From an uncultured Sutterella sp. (lineage in GTDB: Bacteria > Pseudomonadota > Gammaproteobacteria > Burkholderiales > Burkholderiaceae_F): DNA of 8,326 bases. The DNA lies in contig CALESB010000043.1 of the NCBI GenBank assembly GCA_937906995.1, positions 1 through 8,326 of the forward strand, given 5' to 3'. The stretch's first letter is position 1. Each line of letters starts with the position of its first letter. Below the pieces are notes generated by a model. It did no database searches, was not told where the DNA came from, and saw only the letters and a list, made by a program, of their open reading frames with translations. Of the stretch, positions 7,138 through 8,326 are shown one piece after another. The position numbers and the translations under genes were made by a program.

Positions 7138-7146
7138 TGTTATAAT
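7138..7146 (+). promoter_or_regulatory. extended -10 promoter for the second guaA-like gene
   Basis: TGTTATAAT is a perfect extended -10 element (TGn followed by consensus TATAAT), 16 bases after the terminator T-run. No good -35 is present at 17 bases (TTTTTA), as is common for extended -10 promoters. Transcription would start near 7152-7154, giving a leader of about 85 bases. Confidence 0.68.
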
Positions 7147-7168
7147 CGATGAGTAGATAAAAGCCCGA

Positions 7169-7207
7169 GCCATTCAGGATAAATGATCGTGGCGCATGAG
7201 TTTTTTT
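7169..7207 (+). promoter_or_regulatory. leader hairpin followed by a T7 run (possible attenuator)
   Basis: GCCATTCA (7169-7176) pairs with TGA (7184-7186) and GTGGC (7189-7193), with a two-base bulge and the loop GGATAAA. A run of seven T follows at 7201-7207. The seven-base gap between stem and T-run makes a normal terminator unlikely, but the leader could be an attenuator or a regulated RNA. I do not recognise a known riboswitch class here. Confidence 0.28.
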
Positions 7208-7238
7208 ATTATTTTATTTTTGTTTTAGGAGTATTCCG

Positions 7239-8219
7239 ATGTCCACTATCGTTCGCCCCGAAAGCATGCAACGCATCACCAATGAAGCGTTGGCAAATGC
7301 TTTCATTGAAGAACAAGTGAAAGTGATCCGCGAGCAAGTTGGTGACAAGAAGGTGTTGCTTGCTTTGTCTGGCGGTGTTGACTCTTCTGTTGTTGCCGCT
7401 TTGTTGATTAAAGCTATTGGCCAACAATTGGTTTGTGTGCACGTTAATCATGGCTTGTTGCGCAAGGGTGAACCAGAGCAAGTTGTTGAAGTATTCCGCA
7501 ACCAAATGAACGCCAACTTGGTTTACGTGGATGCAGTGGATCGTTTCTTGGATAAATTGGCCGGGATTGCTGATCCAGAAACCAAGCGTAAGGTGATCGG
7601 TGCCGAGTTTATCCGTGTTTTTGAAGAAGAAGCTCGTAAACAAGACGGTATTGAATTCTTGGCTCAAGGCACGATTTATCCGGACATTTTAGAAAGCCAT
7701 GGAGTGAAGGCTCACCACAATGTTGGTGGTTTGCCTGAAGATCTCCAGTTCGGTTTGGTTGAACCGTTGCAATTGCTCTTTAAGGACGAAGTCCGTATGG
7801 TTGGTAAGACGCTTGGTTTGCCTGACAGCATGGTGTTCCGTCAACCGTTCCCTGGCCCTGGTCTTGGCGTGCGTTGCTTGGGTGCTATTACGCGTGACCG
7901 TTTGGAAGCCGTTCGTGAATCTGATGCTATCTTGCGTGAAGAATTTGCAAAAAATGGCTTGGAAGGTAAGGTGTGGCAATATTTCACTGCTATTCCTGAC
8001 TTCAAGAGTGTCGGTGTAAAAGATAACAAGCGAACTGATGCTTGGCCTGTCATCATTCGTGCTGTTAATACAGTTGACGCAATGACGGCTACTGTCGAAG
8101 ATGTTCCTTTTGCCTTGTTGCAACACATCACTCATCGCATTACCAATGAGGTTGAAGGTGTTAACCGAGTCGTTTTTGACTTGACGCCAAAGCCCACTGG
8201 TACTATTGAATGGGAATAG
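7239..8219 (+). CDS. guaA: GMP synthase paralogue lacking the glutamine amidotransferase domain
   Basis: This gene encodes 326 residues covering only the ATP-pyrophosphatase and dimerisation domains of GMP synthase. It has P-loop SGGVDSS (44-50), HGLLRKGE, LAGIADPETKRKVIGAEF, LAQGTIYPDILES, HHNVGGLP, FKDEVR (181-186), RQPFPGPGLGVR (201-212), and the C-terminus KPTGTIEWE. It should adenylylate XMP and form GMP with free ammonia or with ammonia from a separate amidotransferase subunit, as in archaea. It is not a copy of the gene upstream: identity is only about half by eye, it lacks the GAKTKKAKTIKS loop, and MGDGRTY is replaced by KDNKRTD (261-267). The sequence reads more like GuaA from anaerobic Firmicutes, from memory. 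No frameshift or stop is seen; AGGAG at 7227-7231 is a strong site seven bases before the ATG. Codon use resembles guaB, suggesting high expression. A different nucleotide substrate is possible. Confidence 0.93.
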   Translation: MSTIVRPESMQRITNEALANAFIEEQVKVIREQVGDKKVLLALSGGVDSSVVAALLIKAIGQQLVCVHVNHGLLRKGEPEQVVEVFRNQMNANLVYVDAVDRFLDKLAGIADPETKRKVIGAEFIRVFEEEARKQDGIEFLAQGTIYPDILESHGVKAHHNVGGLPEDLQFGLVEPLQLLFKDEVRMVGKTLGLPDSMVFRQPFPGPGLGVRCLGAITRDRLEAVRESDAILREEFAKNGLEGKVWQYFTAIPDFKSVGVKDNKRTDAWPVIIRAVNTVDAMTATVEDVPFALLQHITHRITNEVEGVNRVVFDLTPKPTGTIEWE

Positions 8220-8223
8220 TTTG

Positions 8224-8240
8224 TACTCTAGACTAGAGTA
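8224..8240. repeat. perfect 17-base inverted repeat after the second guaA
   Basis: TACTCTAG (8224-8231) and CTAGAGTA (8233-8240) are exact reverse complements around a single central A, four bases after the stop codon. A one-base centre is too tight for an RNA loop unless inner pairs open, so a DNA-binding site for a dimeric protein is as plausible as a hairpin. It contains two CTAG tetramers, which are rare in many proteobacterial genomes. Confidence 0.5.
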
Positions 8241-8273
8241 GTCAAGGGTGGTCAGGAGTAGACACTGACCGCC
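8236..8273 (+). terminator. hairpin and short tandem repeats downstream of the second guaA
   Basis: GGTGGTCAG (8247-8255) pairs with CTGACCGCC (8265-8273) over nine positions, one a U-G wobble that only works in + strand RNA. No T-run follows, so it would be an atypical terminator or 3'-end stabiliser. The same stretch reads as three tandem 10-base units (8236-8245, 8246-8255, 8256-8265) of the form GRGTRGWCAN. The remaining bases to 8326 are AT-rich and I see no gene in them. Confidence 0.38.
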
Positions 8274-8326
8274 GTTAGGGAAAATCTAATTAAACCCAAC
8301 TAAGCATATTTAAAAAACATACTCAT

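Noticed and set aside
7153..7238. Known purine, guanidine or similar riboswitch in the leader of the short guaA
   Set aside because: I could not find the conserved core of any class I know; only a simple bulged hairpin and U-rich tract are visible.
7209..7667. 152-codon minus-strand open frame opposite the second guaA
   Set aside because: No recognisable family, no ribosome binding site, and it overlaps the start of a clear gene; it is a by-product of strong codon bias.
7239..8219. Second guaA-like gene as a decaying pseudogene or partial duplication of guaA
   Set aside because: It has an intact frame, strong ribosome binding site, own promoter, all main synthetase motifs and biased codon use, and it is too different from its neighbour to be a recent partial copy.
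8224..8240. TrpR-type operator
   Set aside because: CTAG and flanking GTACT resemble a Trp operator half, but the symmetry axis and spacing do not fit and the location is downstream of a gene, not at a promoter.
8300..8326. Tiny minus-strand frame MSMFFKYA at the right edge
   Set aside because: Eight codons with no ribosome binding site visible and cut by the window edge; nothing supports translation.

Overview
The window carries housekeeping genes of a Gram-negative bacterium, most likely a Burkholderiales betaproteobacterium with fairly low GC, such as the gut family Sutterellaceae. This is inferred from three things: a GuaA with the SGSHMSAYEE segment that I associate with Burkholderiales GuaA (most other bacteria have SGGP there), the smpB/rnfH/guaB/guaA neighbourhood, and proteobacterial-type SmpB and RnfH proteins. 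The genus cannot be fixed from the sequence alone.

Layout: (1) bases 1-37 hold the possible last codons of an unidentified + strand gene, convergent with smpB. (2) 75-3305 is a minus-strand block, read in the order AbgA-like M20 amidohydrolase, sodium/solute symporter, smpB. The first two look like an uptake-plus-hydrolysis module for an N-acylated amino acid or small amide; smpB is the trans-translation factor. (3) 3306-3478 is a divergent intergenic region. (4) From 3479 everything is on the + strand: rnfH, guaB, guaA, and a second guaA-like gene, ending at 8219. (5) 8220-8326 is non-coding but structured.

The two guanine-nucleotide steps are adjacent: GuaB oxidises IMP to XMP and GuaA aminates XMP to GMP using glutamine. 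The most unusual item is the second guaA-like gene (7239-8219). It encodes an intact ATP-pyrophosphatase plus dimerisation domain and no glutamine amidotransferase domain. It is not a recent copy of its neighbour, its codon use resembles that of guaB, and it has its own extended -10 promoter, a U-rich leader and a strong ribosome binding site behind a strong terminator. An ammonia-dependent GMP synthetase, or one served by a separate amidotransferase subunit, is the simplest reading.

A second point is what is missing. The ratA gene, which lies between smpB and rnfH in E. coli and many proteobacteria, is absent, and the transporter/amidohydrolase pair occupies that place.

No tRNA, rRNA, CRISPR array, insertion sequence or integrase was seen. 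No gene-free stretch exceeds 300 bases.
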